The position numbers and the translations under genes were made by a program. Shown here in pieces: positions 47,454 to 59,477 of a DNA stretch of 64,000 nt (the first letter of the stretch is position 1; every line of letters starts with the position of its first letter). This stretch comes from Ottelia alismoides (taxonomy: Eukaryota; Streptophyta; Magnoliopsida; Alismatales; Hydrocharitaceae). The notes beneath the pieces are model-generated. The model had not been told where the DNA came from and made no database searches. It worked only from the letters and a program-made list of their open reading frames with translations. The stretch lies in NCBI GenBank assembly GCA_037367405.1, contig JAZKJV010001870.1, positions 992,001-1,056,000 on the forward strand, given 5' to 3'.

Positions 47454-50400
47454 TGATGAATCCCTATTCATCACTCTTTATTCTTTTATTTTAGCTAGAT
47501 ATTTTACAAAACACCATGTACATAGTTGTAAATATAATAGGTTACCAATAAGCATGCATGTGTAAATATCAATAATTAGCATGTATTTGTGCAAAAATAA
47601 AAGAATAAAGAATAAAAGAAAAAGAGGGAAATATTTAGAATAAATATTGAGTGACCTAATCCCAAGAAAGGGCCCAACATGGGCCTGATCGCCAAATAAA
47701 ATAAGTAGAGAGAGATAGGGCGACTCAACCTTGTACACTTTCCCTTCTATACATATATACAGATATTTTATTTTCACAAAACTAAAAAAATGTGTTCATA
47801 TTACCTTGTATATATTCCTAAAAAAATAAAAATAGAAAAATAAAATAAAATAATTTCTCTCTACCACCTTATGCAAATTATTCTATACTCCAAATTTTAT
47901 GTTGTAAATAAATAAAATATAAATTGGGGTATTTGTACAAAAATAAACAAAAATAAAAATAAAAATAAATAAATATTTTATACATGTACATAACGTAACA
48001 TAATGTATATACCTTAATTTATTTTCCAAAAAATAAACAAAAATCACTAAAAATAGTTTTGGAAAATAAGGAACATTTTTCATGTTGAAGATATTTTAAA
48101 ACAAAATTGTTTCCTATTTTTTATTCATTTTACAAATAATTTTGACCTCTGAATTTTCTGATTGGTCCAGGAGGGATGTTAACCCCGGTCAACTCCCCCT
48201 CCCGGACACCCTCTTCGCGGATCTGTCTCACGCGCCTGATTTCTCCGATTTTTCTGGAGCGGATCTGACTCGCTCATGCCCGGATTCCACGGCCCGCTTC
48301 TTCCTGGTGGATTTTCTACCCTCGTGGATCCCTAAGCAGAGGCGGATCACCCTCGGTTCGTGCGCCCTCGCCCGATCTTCTTCGCCACCTGGGACTTGCT
48401 ATAAAACCTCCCTTCAATTTCCCAATCCCTCATCTCGCACCGCACACCTTCCTTTTACACTAGAAACCTTCCCCTTGGTGATATCAATCAGAGGAGCTCT
48501 TTGGTGATCGGAAAGAGTTGTTGCAGCTGACGCTCGCTTCACGTGGCCGGAGATCCGTCGTGTTTAAGCCTCCATGCCTTCCGTAGTGTGGTTGAGGCGA
48601 AAACTTATCTCGACTTCACCCCTTGGAGTAGAGTATTCATCTTGGACCATCATGTATACCTCATTATGATCCTAGTTCCTCCTATTTCGATTCGCCCATT
48701 CACCGCTCCGCCAACTCCGACCCGGTGGTCGGAGCTCCCCCAGTCACATCCACCCGCTTTGATCGACTACCATGTTCACCTTCACCCTTCCCCCGCATCC
48801 TAATCATCCCAATCTTGGCTATCCGAGCCGAGATTAGGCTTAGGTTCCCTCCTCCGCCTCGCCGGAACCTCCCGTCGCCACTCGCCGTTGCTTTACATAT
48901 CTTTAGGCCAAATAACCCCGACTGGAGTGTCCCTCCGAGTCGAAGCTTTCATCTGCAGGTCAGAGTGGGCGCAGATACGCCCCAAGACGTTTTTCATACA
49001 CCTCGCCGGAGCTCGCCCAGGTCACATACCTCTTCCTGGAGATCCGACTGTTGGCCGGGCCATCGGACCCGTCCACCTCATGTGGAAGAGCCACACAACC
49101 TTGTATCCACTGTCCGATTGTCCATTGGAGTGCCAAATCACCGCCGGTGCTCCGGTGAATCTCGTAGAGGCGGAGTTCATCCAGCACCCTCCGCTACCAT
49201 TGGATCATCACTACAGCCCAGATTCGATTGCCATCGTTCATCGCCTGCGCCTTGTCAGGTTGTTATATTTGATATCTAACGGCCCCCGTACTCCCACGTT
49301 CCTGCCCTCAGATCCACCGTTAGATCCACCAGGTATCAGCGCTAGAGCCGTAGGTCATCTTCGAGTCAGAGAGCGACACCTGTCACCCCACGTGACCCGC
49401 ACGAGTTGGTTGGGTAATTTGTGCCACTTTCCCTGCATTTTCTTTTTGTTCTTATTTAGTCTGTAAAATAAAAGTTGCACTGTAGACCATTTTGCACCTT
49501 TAGTCCTGCAGTTTTTAGTATTTGCGTTTTAGTCCTTCCTGATTGGTAGCACATGCTTCGTCACGTGTATATGTGGGTCATTTGCAGATAGTACCTTGGA
49601 CTGTTGTTTTGTTATGTTTTGATAATATAGTTTCATTATTTGCACTTATACCCATGTACGTGTTGTATTGGACATGTGCTAAATTTCTGTGAAAATTACA
49701 GTAGGCCCCTTGGACTTTTGAAGTGTATTTTCATTTAATCCCTGGAAGTTATTTTCTTTGCATTTAGGTCCTTGTGTGTTGTGCTTCTTTGTTTGGTTAG
49801 AATAAATCTCTTCCAAATTTCATGAAATTTGGATACATGGCTCCTACCATAGGGTAAAAATTTCTATGATTTTTTGGGCTCATTTTGTTTTCATTTGATA
49901 ATTTTAAAAATTGAAAAACCTACAAATTTGCTTATGTCCAGTTTTAAAAACCAACTAAAAATATTCTAAAAAATATAAAAAACTATTGATTGTTTGCTTT
50001 GTTGTATTTTCACTTGTATCCAATTTTCATTGCATTTGGATTTATAAAAACCAAAAAAAAATGTAAAACATTGAAAAACTTAGAAAAAACATTAAAATAT
50101 TCTAAAATTCAAAAAAATTCATTTCCAGTTTCTGTAGTTAGAGTTTTATTTCTAGTTTACAATAAAACTGTTTCTTGAATTTTATAGGCACTTTAGGTAT
50201 TTTTAAAGTGCCTTTAGATTCTGGTTGCACACTATTTTGTATTTTCGACCTTGTTTTATTTTTATAAAATTCACTTAAAATCAGATTAATCTAAGAAAAA
50301 TACTAAATACACCTGAATATTTCTAAAACCCAAAAATTTTTTTATTTGAATTTTTTGAATATTTTTGCCGTGCTTAATAATTGTTTCATTGAGTTCATGT

Positions 50401-50706
50401 GAGTGTTTTTATCCTTTTTTGTAATCTTAAAAGCTCCAAAAAAATTTAAACATAAAATCAACCAAAAATAGTTGTTTTTGGGTTTCCGACTACTTCGTAG
50501 GTTTACCATACCGTGCTCCTTGTGTTCGACCCTAGTAGCTATACTAGGTAAAATGAAATAGCGAGACCGCTATTTTGTGCTTGCTTGCTTGATTTTTTTA
50601 TTGGTGGTCTTCCTCCTTTTTCTTGATTGATTCCGATCCAAGTGGTTGAGGTCACAACGTCCAGTGACATATTTTACCCTTAGTCGCTCGGGTTTTCGGG
50701 ACATCA
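47454..50706 (+). repeat. 3' LTR of B
   Basis: Collinear with 21847-25166, beginning TGATGAATCCC and ending GGGACATCA. It keeps the start palindrome, the U3 inverted repeat and the TATA box (48400-48406). CCTAG (50707-50711) follows as target duplication. Open frames at 48725-49466 start with GTG or TTG and are not conserved in frame with the 5' copy. Confidence 0.94.
48400..48406 (+). promoter_or_regulatory. TATA box in 3' LTR of B
   Basis: GCTATAAAACCTCCC is identical over this stretch to the 5' LTR copy at 22847. Confidence 0.7.
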
Positions 50707-51237
50707 CCTAGTGATAGATCTTGGATAGTTGTATCACTTAAAAATAAATAGATTTAATATTTATTAAAATTAAATATTGAAATTCGTATTATTTGCATTC
50801 ATAAATCCATAAAATATTTATTTTACATGCAAAATTCCAAATAAAACTACGGTGCATTCATTTAATCACAATTGACATCTCGGCCAAGTTATGTGTTTTT
50901 CGAACATCGTTTGATTGAAAATCATATTTAATCCTTAAAATTGGCCACATTTACATTTTTGCATCTCAAAATTGCATTAAAAATAACAAAAAAATACCGT
51001 CTTGAAAACCATACACGAACTTTGACAGACAAAATTCTAGGTTGTTCCTTTGCCTCCTTGAGTCCGACCTTGGGACTTGCCCAAGTAAAATAAACATAAA
51101 ACCATGTGATTGAAAATTGAATTAATTAATTGTGGTTATTTCTTGACCGATTCCTATTGCCTGCCTACAACGAAACGACATAATCAAAACATACGATAAT
51201 TCAACGCAAATTAACAAGGGCTATTTAGGATTTGTCA
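50707..51237 (+). repeat. 3' LTR of E, second part
   Basis: This piece resumes the LTR of E after element B and matches about 13205-13736 of the 5' LTR. It ends TTTGTCA at 51237, after which D sequence begins (GTGAGTCAC, matching the minus-strand element near 60947). Confidence 0.88.
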
Positions 51238-51861
51238 GTGAGTCACATGTTAATTTTGTGGTTCGCAAGGTGGTGGCCTCACTTCTTCTGTATTTTGCAT
51301 AGACTGGATGAGATCATATATTTTCTCAGAGAAAACGTTTGCTCTATGATTGATCTGAGCAATCTTATCCTCAAACATCTCATGCCTTGTGATTGAATAA
51401 TCATTCTTCATATGTCGTGATTTTGGCATCTAACCTCGAGTAGAGTATTCATTATTCGTGGTCATTACGATCTGGTCATAAGTCATATTTCCTTGACTAT
51501 GGTTTTCTCGTGAATTGTCAGAGGAAAATTGGTTGTACTCAGAAAGAGAGTCAACCTGAGTAAGAGATGGTTTAAGAGGTTGGGAGTCCATAGTAATCAG
51601 AAATCATGTTTCTCTATCAATATTGGTTACTCTATTTTTTATCCTCGATTCATCTTGCTCTCTCGTGTCCTTAAGATTGTTAGAATTTGAGAGAGGTCTA
51701 TTCCAAAAAGAAGTGTGGTCATAGGGTGGGATGTATCGGAGGGAAGAGAATGATGGTTGAAGGGGACTTGATTTTCAGAGAAGGTTCCCTCGAAATGAAT
51801 GAGAAGAAGGATACAGGGACATGTTCGTGGAGACCAGGTAGGAAGACCAGCGTGTCGACAT
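51238..51861 (-). pseudogene. N-terminal part of the D1 ORF, truncated by E
   Basis: The first 200 or so codons of the same ORF as in A and D2. The start is ATG 51861 (MSTRWSS). The frame carries on with MPKSRHMKNDYSITRHEMF near 51430-51370, interrupted by a few stops, and is lost where E was inserted at 51237/51238. An overlapping antisense-like frame (51639-52055) reads through the start and is not the gene. Confidence 0.7.
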
Positions 51862-53413
51862 CTTCTAAAGGGAGGGATGGAGTAATTAACGAATGATGAT
51901 TTGCTTGTGATTGCAAGGTCTTTGACGCACTCAAGTCGAACAAAAAACAAACACGTAGATTCACCCACTTGATACTTGTGAAGACAAGTCAGGGTTTGAC
52001 CACTTATCTTTTCAATTTCTATTTTAGTGAGAAAGCAATCTTGAAATTTAAGCAAAGCTGTTAGGTGCTGAAATATTTCACAAAGTCTGTCTTGTGTTCA
52101 TACAACTTGTTGCATCTACTTTTAGCTAGTATGGGTGTAAGTACGGATCATTAGACGGCTACCCGTGTTACTTGAGGATGGAGCCTTTTGCAGTGTCCTC
52201 TAAACCACCCACTATGCTAGGGGAAGTTGGATCGTAAAATGACTACCGGAAACCCTCACTATGAAGTAGCTAATTATTTCTAAAAAAATAGTCTGAATGA
52301 AATTTTTCAGTTTTGGTTGTACCCTACCTGTGTGATCTATCCTTACAAACAACGAATGGGTTTCTCTCCGCGATACACAAGGGTTAGTTTTATGTCAGTT
52401 TTAGTTACGGTCACCTTGATTAGCAGTCCCAATTTTAAATTAAGGTTATCACTGAAGTTTTAGGTGAGCACAGAAATTCATGCCTAACGAGCAATCCCAA
52501 ATCCTTTAATTACAAAGTTGTAAAACCAAGGAGGGAGAATCACAAAAGCTAATGCAAGCGTAAATTAATGATGCATGCTTAAGAAGAAGACTTATAGTGA
52601 TTCCCCGCGTTCGTCATGCGGGATGCAATACAAGTAATTTAAATTACACTAAATGGTATGCACAATGAAATCACCTTAAGCAGATAGTTCTATTAGAGGG
52701 AAGTAATTGACTTAAAAATTTGGCTAAGTCGAACGATCTACTAGTGCATCTAGTTAGTGAATAATGTGTGTCCTAAAATTTATGAGCACGAGTAAAAATA
52801 ATTCTAGTCAAGTGTATGTGCTCCTAAATTCTACGCCACACCACAGCGATTCCAGTCCAAATGTTTACAAATTATAAAAAATCAGGGTTCAAAGAGAGAG
52901 GAACCCTGCTAATGATGTAGAAAATTAAATCTACACTAAGGCCCTGTTTGGTTGGAGAATAGGCCCTGGAATAAGGGGCCAATTCTCCTCCGGACACGGT
53001 TCCCAGTGGTACGACTATTCCCCATTATTCCATCATATTTCACTCTTATTCCTATCTTTATCCCACCTTACCTACCTTTATTTCACCTTATTCTCCTTAT
53101 TTCTATCCTCTAGCCAAACAAAGAATGGACCCCTATTCTCCTTATTCCCCATCCTTATTCCTGCTTATTCCCGAACTGAACGCACCCTAAGATTCTCTCT
53201 CACAAAATTAAAATTCAATCTTCGTCTTTGGATATCCTTGATTTATATCCAAAAGTTTCCGTCGAGTAATCTACGAAGAGAGAAATTACGGTTAGTATCA
53301 GAAGTGAAATAAAATGCAAAATGAAATGCAGAAAATAAAATGCAAAAAGAAAAAAATGACATAAATTAGTTTCACAAAAATTAAAATAATTCAAAACCCT
53401 AAAAATTCTTTGT
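51862..53413 (-). other. Untranslated leader of D1, with MITE
   Basis: Conserved with the leader of D2 (61571-62872) and A. Its paired repeats lie at 52144-52164 and 52229-52248 (minus strand). It is interrupted by the MITE at 52940-53187. No ORF of note. Confidence 0.7.
52940..53187 (+). mobile_element. Tourist-like MITE (PIF/Harbinger type)
   Basis: An insertion of 248 bp present in D1 but absent from D2 (compare 62631-62650). TAA flanks it on both sides (52937-52939 and 53188-53190). The left end is GGCCCTGTTTGGTTGG and the right end, reversed, GGGTGCGTTCAGTTCGGG, an imperfect terminal inverted repeat typical of plant Tourist elements. The interior is rich in TTATTCC/TATTCTCC motifs. It is non-coding. 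Confidence 0.85.
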
Positions 53414-53430
53414 TCCTGGCAATGATGCCA
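53414..53430 (-). other. Primer-binding site of D1
   Basis: On the minus strand TGGCATCATTGCCAGGA: a tRNA-Asp complement with four or so C-to-T or G-to-A changes, next to the LTR. Confidence 0.78.
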
Positions 53431-54134
53431 CTTCATGAATGTCAATTTTCGCCTCTTTAATAGTCGATAATTGTAGTATAAGAGAATAAAATTGACTTAA
53501 CAAAAATCACAATCTTTGAATGTTGTGAAAAATTTATACTTGACAAGTCTACCAAGGTCGAACATAGGGAACAGTGATTTATAGTTGCATTGTATTAAAC
53601 TAAATTAAATAATTAATTAAATAGGCTCATGAATCTACAAATAAACAGAGAGAATAAATGTGAAGTTCAGGATCTGTGATGATTATTTTTAATCCAAATA
53701 ATATGAATCAATATCCTTGAATTTGAATCAGAGATCAAAAGAATGTTTGTCCAGGAAATATATTCAAGTGTAATTCAAAATGCAAGCGATAATGTGAACT
53801 ATTTAAGGAGATTACACAGTAATTTTACCGATGAACAATTCGACCTCAAAAATTCCATGTGATTTAATCCTCGAATCGATAATCAATTGATCTAAGGGGA
53901 TATACCAACCCGTAAATATTAGGTCCTCAGAGAGAGATCAAAGAATTTAATATCCTTGAAGGATCTTCTGCAATAGATCAAATTACTCAATAATACTCAA
54001 CTAGAATTACGAGAGGATCAATGAAATACCCCTAAATAAGATGAATTTTAATCTCAACAATGAATTATTTCCTTCTTTTCTGGGATATACCTACAAAGAT
54101 AAATTTGGGAAATAGAGACCTTGCATAGATTAAT

Positions 54135-54225
54135 GGGATAATTACGCCCATAACCCTGAGTAATTCCTCAATCTCAATCATAACCCTGCATAATCGCGAA
54201 TTACACGAGAAACCTCGAGTAATCA
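54135..54225 (+). repeat. Left terminal inverted repeat of the MULE
   Basis: About 91 bases, GGGATAATTACGCCCATAAC onward, pairing with 55103-55193. It contains two copies of CATAACCCTG, at about 54149 and 54179. Confidence 0.92.
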
Positions 54226-54339
54226 TTCCGTCTCACACTCATGACCCTCCGTTAAATTTCTCCCTTAACCCAACCATATCATTGGGTTAATCCAACCCTT
54301 CTTGTATCCAACGGCTGAAAAAAATTGAAAAAATTGTCC

Positions 54340-54990
54340 TCCAACTTCTTCCAGCTTAGCCGACCCCCTCCCCCTTCTTCCTCCTCCCTCCTCCCTCCCT
54401 CCGCCTACAACCACCCCCTCCGCCCCACGCAACCACGGGAGACTCCCGCCCCCCTCCCCCCCACCGTGCGTGCCTGCAAGCTCCGACCCGGAGCCCCAGC
54501 CCCCACCTCCCCAAGCCCCGCTCTAGGAGCCCCCGCCCTTCCCGTCGCACGCGCAAGCTTCGAAGACTCCCCGGATTGCTCGACTCCAATAGATCAGCAT
54601 AAAAAAATATCTTTTCCTTTTTCCATCTCCTTGTCATCATCTTCCTTACGAAATCAAACAAATCATCGAAAGATTCCAACCTCCACTGTGGAGTACACGT
54701 AATGAATCCATCCAAAAAGAGCCCAAAGGTTTCCCTTCCACGAAGGTTATGGAGGCGCACGTAACGAAGATAGAAACCTTCGCCTCCGTAACATTTGCAG
54801 TTCTATAACAATTGGAGCGGCAGTCGTTGATGCGACGGCGGAGCTTAGCCCAATATGGAGGTCGGCGAAAATCTGCAAGCAGATTGCGATGGCGATGCTG
54901 CTGGGGTTCGCGGTGGCGTCGTGGTCTGTGGTTGCTGGTCGTGATGGCCTGGTGCATCAAGGAGAGAAAAAGAGATATAGGGCATGATTT
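54340..54990. other. GC-rich cargo of the MULE, origin unknown
   Basis: A CT-rich run (54355-54580) is followed by mixed sequence. An imperfect inverted repeat, GTTATGGAGGCG with CGCCTCCGTAAC, lies near 54745-54795. One plus-strand frame encodes a hydrophobic stretch (AMAMLLGFAVASW) near 54890-54930. I do not recognise the source gene. Confidence 0.5.
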
Positions 54991-55102
54991 GTAAATTCGA
55001 TAGAGTATTAGGGGTAATTTTGACTTTTTCTAACGGAAACCGTCAACTATAATGGTCATCTGAAACGGACCATAACACAAGGTCATGTCATGTAAGAGTT
55101 AA

Positions 55103-55193
55103 GCATTACTCGGGGTTTCTCGTGTAATTCGCGATTATGCAGGGTTATGATTGAGATTGAGTAATTACTCAGGGTTATGGGTGTAATTATCCC
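55103..55193 (-). repeat. Right terminal inverted repeat of the MULE
   Basis: Reverse complement of the left repeat with about three differences, ending GTAATTATCCC at 55193. Confidence 0.92.
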
Positions 55194-56447
55194 TAGATTA
55201 ATTCCTCAATAAATAATTATCAACTGATGCAAGAGCATTACTTTCGTAAAATATTATCAATTGACTCCTTGCATAAATATTATAATTTTCCTCTATTTAA
55301 TACAACACCAATATGTCAATTTTCAACCTCCATCTGTCAATATAGATCCTCAAATAATAAACCTCAATAAATAGCATGAAATCTATCCACAAATGATGCA
55401 AAAGAATAGAGCACAGAATAAGCTTCATAATTATATATTATGTGTTAAAATCGGAGTCTGAATGAGAAAGTTATGCCAAAATGAATATCCAGGGACTAAA
55501 ATATGAACAAAACGAAAGTTTTTCCTTTAAAGAGGTCCCTGAAGGAGGTTATATGCAAATATGGAACGTTTTGTGGGCTTTGGTGAAATTTTTTCAAGAA
55601 GCACATGCTAAGCATGTGCCTCCTAACTGGAGGGTATGCTTTGTGAATTGCAAAATACGAGGGGGGATGATGCAATATTTCCCATGCTCACGTGCTCCTC
55701 GCGTGAGGGGATAGAGACTTGGGCGGTGGTGTACGTCTACCCCGAGGGTGGCAGGAGCAGGCCGAGGTCGCGGCTGTTGCGCGCCTACCCCAAGGGTGGT
55801 GGCGGAAGGCAAGCGGTTGTCGGAGACCCAAGGAGAGAAGCAGAGATGGTGGGGCTTAGGAGGTGCGCAGCCGGCTGCGCACCTTGGTATGCATAGCATG
55901 CGACTAGAATTGACGGTCGAACGGTGGTCGGTGGCAATGCAAGGTTGCGTGGCTGGAGAGGAGGCGATGCTGTGGCAGGTGAACGTGGTTGTGCAGCTGA
56001 GCATGGATGTGGCAATTGGCAGCTGGCGGTCGTGGGGAGCCACCTCAGGCGCATTAAGGAGTGGAGGGGGGGAGGGCTCCAGAAGGAGGCCTCGTCTGAA
56101 GCTGAACGCAGCGAAGGATGGGGGAGCGGCATGCGCAGTAGATGACACAAAGGCTGATGGCAGGCTACAAACGAAAAAAATCAAGAGCAGAAAGATATTC
56201 GAAGGTGTATGTGTGGGGGGGGTGTCGCATTTTCCTGAGGATGGAGTAGTGCTTGCCAACTCCGATGATCGCTCGAGCTCCTCAGTGAAGGAACGAGCTG
56301 GGTTGCTCCAAGAGGGACAATAACACAGAGGTGTCCCACCGTGGATTATGTCTAGAGTCTTTCGCTGGCGGTGACCTCGGTGTCACCAAAACGGCTGGAA
56401 CCTCCTCCTTGTGGTGGATGGGATGGAAGGCCGATGAGAGGAGGGGC

Positions 56448-56453
56448 TTTATA
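56448..56453 (-). promoter_or_regulatory. TATA box in middle LTR of D
   Basis: On the minus strand CCTATAAAGCCCCTCC, the same as in the 3' LTR of A (10512). It would drive transcription toward D1. Confidence 0.65.
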
Positions 56454-57698
56454 GGAGGCGAGATGTGTAAGGACGAAGGTAGTTGGCATGATGACAATTA
56501 TGGAAGGGGGAGAGTCACGACGAGGAAGGGGAGAGGGTTACATGTGGCGGTGGAGAAACGACAAGGGAGGGGGCGGTGTTAGAATGACCGGAGAAGAGGG
56601 AGGAAGGTCACGTGCTTGGTACGTGACCAGGGGCAACATGAGAGAGAACAAGGGGTGGCACATGGCATGCCCAAGGGCTGCATGTGTCACCCCAAAAAAT
56701 TTCAAAAAATAAGAAGAAGAAAAATGGAAAAGAAATAGAAGGATACCTCAGATCGAAAAATTTTCCTCACAAAAGTTATTCGTCTTAACGAGATCTACAA
56801 CTTTTATGAAGGACCCAGGAATAGAAGAGGTCATTTATGTGAAGTGGTATTTTTGGTGGTCACCAAGTTTATAGAAAACAGATTTTTTTGAGTTGTGTAA
56901 TTTTTTGGTGGTTTTAAAAGAGGACAAAAATTATAACAAATATGATAAAATACAAGAATATTAATTACACATTAATCTAATTTTTTATTTTTAATAAATA
57001 AATAAATAGGGATAGAGGTACGAAATACATGAATTTTGTACGGACTCACAACGAACACTCGGACACAGTTAGTTTCTTTGATTTCAGTCTTGATCTAGAT
57101 TTGAGATTTTATGTCGCTTAATAAAACTTTCATCAAAGAACACAAATGAAGAAGAAATAAATTTAAAAGGGTTAATCATATCCATAAAAACTCAGGTCAA
57201 AAATAGCAAAAAGCTAAAATGCGCAAAAGAGGGCCAAAACCAAACTTTCACATATGAGCTCCGAATTTCATGAAATTGGTCTTGTTTTGAATATATTTGA
57301 AAATGGAGTACTTTCAAAGTGAGTAGACTAAAATTAGACATTGTATGAGGGAGATATGTGTATTTTAGTTTGTTAGATATGAAATTAGACTTTGGGTTTA
57401 TTTGTCACTTATTTGAGTTAGTATTTTTTTGTATTATTTATTTATTATTGTTAGTAATATCTACATAATGAAGCTTGGTTTTAGGTTAATTGGAGTTAGG
57501 ATAAATTAATTGAAAACATAGGAAGATAACAGCTTTTTAGGCCAATTTACACATTATGCAATTATGCATGATGGAATGTGAATATTATTTACACATGTAT
57601 GAATGATAATGATGCTATATTAATTATTAAATGCATATGAGTTTGAGGGAACATAGCTTAATAGACCAATTTTAGCATGATGGATACACGATTCATCA

Positions 57699-57733
57699 TA
57701 CCCCTATACTTAAACCATACTCGTCTCTGAGCA
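57699..57733 (-). other. PPT of D2 with preceding hairpin
   Basis: On the minus strand TGCTC-AGAGAC-GAGTA, then GGTTTAAGTATAGGGGTA against the LTR. The purine tract is identical to that of A; the hairpin has one mismatch. Confidence 0.85.
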
Positions 57734-59477
57734 TCAATGAATGAATGTCTTAGTTGGATAAATCCGTGACTGTGTGTGAATTTTTAAGGCTTAATTCTTC
57801 GAAGATCCTTAATTTGAGTGATCCTAAAATTCTGGGCTCAACCATGCTTTAATCAAAAGAAATCCAACTCCTCTATTTTTCAGACTCTCTATTTGCACAT
57901 TTAATATAAGGATATAAAGATTAGTGTGCCGCAATCATGAGAGTGGTGTCGAGACATCACCTAAAGTTCCAGTCATGAGACTCTCCTCAAGACCTAATCC
58001 CCAACACTAGGGAATAAGTCCATTCTTGCTTTAGTCAACCATCCCATTAGCTTGTTAGGCTTGAAAGTGTATATTTATGGCCATATGATGGAGGGCATAG
58101 GATTTTGTACAATTTTATCTCCCTCACATTGCAACAATGGGCCTCTCGAGTTCCATATTACTCAACACATGTATAATTTTATTTTATTGATAAATGTGTC
58201 CGGCAAGAGAATTTGGTGTCATATGCACTTATTTTTCTGGGAGTACATCGAGGTGCGTCTTTTTTTAGTATCTAAGAAACCTTCGACACCCAGGCTTGTA
58301 TCACTATACAATGCAGAGCCCTTTTATGGTGCTAGCTAGACTCCTTGGTCCTAATATCATTTGGTCTAAGTGGACACTTTGAAAATGTTTGGGAGCGATC
58401 GCCACTAGTGGAAGCGCTTTTGATTTTGACTTTGTAATGATAGAGCTTTTCTTTGAATATATTTCTTTTTTCCTTTTCTTTTTTGCAAGCTAAACTACTT
58501 TTACCAAAAGTTGACGCACACTGATAAAAAATTATTTAAGTTTCATCACACCCTGGAACATAGGTCAAGATCAAATGATAGCATGTGATCTTGTTCACAA
58601 ACTGGCCATGATTTTGCTGATACTTTGGTTTCTTGAAGCCTTCATTAACTTTATCCCATCCACGAGCATCATTAGATCGAGTCTAAACTCAAATCTCCAA
58701 TCTGGTTCCTCAAGTTATAACTCAACTCATCTCATCAATCATGTAGTTGTGAAAGTGATTTGTTGATCATATTCTTTATAAGGTAAAGATGAAGAGTGCA
58801 ATATAGTGCTCAAATCTTTCAAACTAGGGAAGCGTGGATTATTAAGTTTTAAAAACCCTAATGACTAAGGATGGCTAACTCAGTTTCTCAAGATCTCAGA
58901 AATCCAGTGCCTTCAAATCCTTAAGCCTTGAGTGATAGTGAATGTGTTAGAAATATACCAACCAAGGAATGCATGGATGTATGAGATGCTTAATGAAACG
59001 CAAGGCCATGATTGATTTCCTTCTTTGATTTTTTTGTTTTTGATTTTCTTTTTTTGAAAAACATGTATTATTTGCAGAAAGAATTTAGTATTATATACAT
59101 AATTTACACTAATTGTACCCATCCCCGATGTTAGATGAAAACAATTAAAGTATGAGCTATGGATAATGTAAGTAGAATGTATACAAACACCCCCTCCCAT
59201 ACTTAGCATGCACTATGACCTCATGGCACAAACTCAAATGTAGACATATCTCGTACTAAATATATATGAATGAAAAGGAAGTACTAAATATACTTAGAGT
59301 TTTGAGGGACTAAGTATATCATAAAAGCATGAATCAAGGTAGTTGAGGGTGCCAGGAAAAGAATAGAAGTGATGTATACACAATGGTACTGGTCCCACTA
59401 TACTCTGTCTTAAGTCAACCTAATTATGATCGGATAATTACAAATGGGGAATCGAGTAGATTTACGGATGTACAAGG
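57734..59477 (-). other. 3' untranslated region of D2
   Basis: Non-coding, collinear with 7589-9207 of A. It holds the conserved internal PPT block (59145-59226: GCTAAGTATGGGAGGGGG on the minus strand) and a decayed hairpin-PPT cassette near 59385-59430. No ORF of note. Confidence 0.7.

Larger units (their letters stand above)
21847..50706 (+). mobile_element. Element B: Athila-like Ty3/gypsy retrotransposon, host of element C
   Basis: B has two LTRs of 3.3 kb (21847-25166 and 47454-50706) ending TGATGA...GACATCA, a tRNA-Asp primer site, gag, protease, RT, RNase H and integrase on the plus strand, and a long 3' UTR. CTTAG (21842-21846) and CCTAG (50707-50711) are its 5-bp TSD with one mismatch, in the LTR of E. 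Without C it would be about 16.6 kb. The LTRs differ by about 11% in a sample read by eye. All coding parts are broken. No envelope-like ORF was seen between integrase and PPT. Confidence 0.95.
1..51237 (+). mobile_element. Element E: non-autonomous Athila/Tat-like LTR retrotransposon, split by nested insertions
   Basis: E is a plus-strand LTR element whose 5' end lies before base 1. Its pieces are 5' LTR (1-624 and 12543-13736), primer site (13739-13756), internal region (13757-19984), PPT (19985-20019) and 3' LTR (20020-21846 and 50707-51237). Element A interrupts its 5' LTR and element B its 3' LTR. The two LTRs align over the GC-rich core (1-624 against about 20620-21240), with about 15% mismatch in a sample of 220 bases read by eye, the most divergent pair here, as expected for the host of the other insertions. 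No gag core, RT or integrase is present. The element sits in D1, whose sequence resumes at 51238; the left TSD is outside the window. Confidence 0.88.
54135..55193 (+). mobile_element. Mutator-like element (MULE), candidate Pack-MULE
   Basis: A 1059-bp insertion in the LTR with a perfect 9-bp target duplication TAGATTAAT (54126-54134 and 55194-55202). Its termini are inverted repeats of about 90 bases starting GGGATAATTAC, with only three mismatches. The empty site is seen in the right LTR of D (63610-63630) and in A (near 3575, reversed). The interior (54340-54990) is markedly GC-rich, unlike the terminal repeats, as when a MULE has captured host gene sequence. It carries no transposase. A short frame at 54812-54994 and its overlaps cannot be assigned to a family. 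Confidence 0.93.
53433..57698 (-). repeat. Middle LTR of D, shared by D1 and D2
   Basis: It starts TCATGAATG (TGATGAACG in the right LTR) and ends ATTCATCA on the plus strand. It spans 4.3 kb, about 3.2 kb without the MULE. It is homologous to the LTRs of A in reverse. It differs by about 11% from the right LTR over the first 180 bases. A GC-rich zone (55690-56690) contains the minus-strand TATA box. Frames crossing this zone (55594-56323, both strands) lack ATG starts. The start palindrome, minus strand, is GATGAATCGTGTATCCATC with one mismatch. Confidence 0.88.

Noticed and set aside
48725..49466. Open frames of 184 and 192 residues in the 3' LTR of B
   Set aside because: Non-ATG starts, no family resemblance, and the 5' LTR copy breaks the same frames.
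55594..56323. Open frames of 221 (minus) and 191 (plus) residues in the D LTR
   Set aside because: They overlap on opposite strands, start with TTG or GTG, and lie in the GC-rich LTR zone next to the TATA box.
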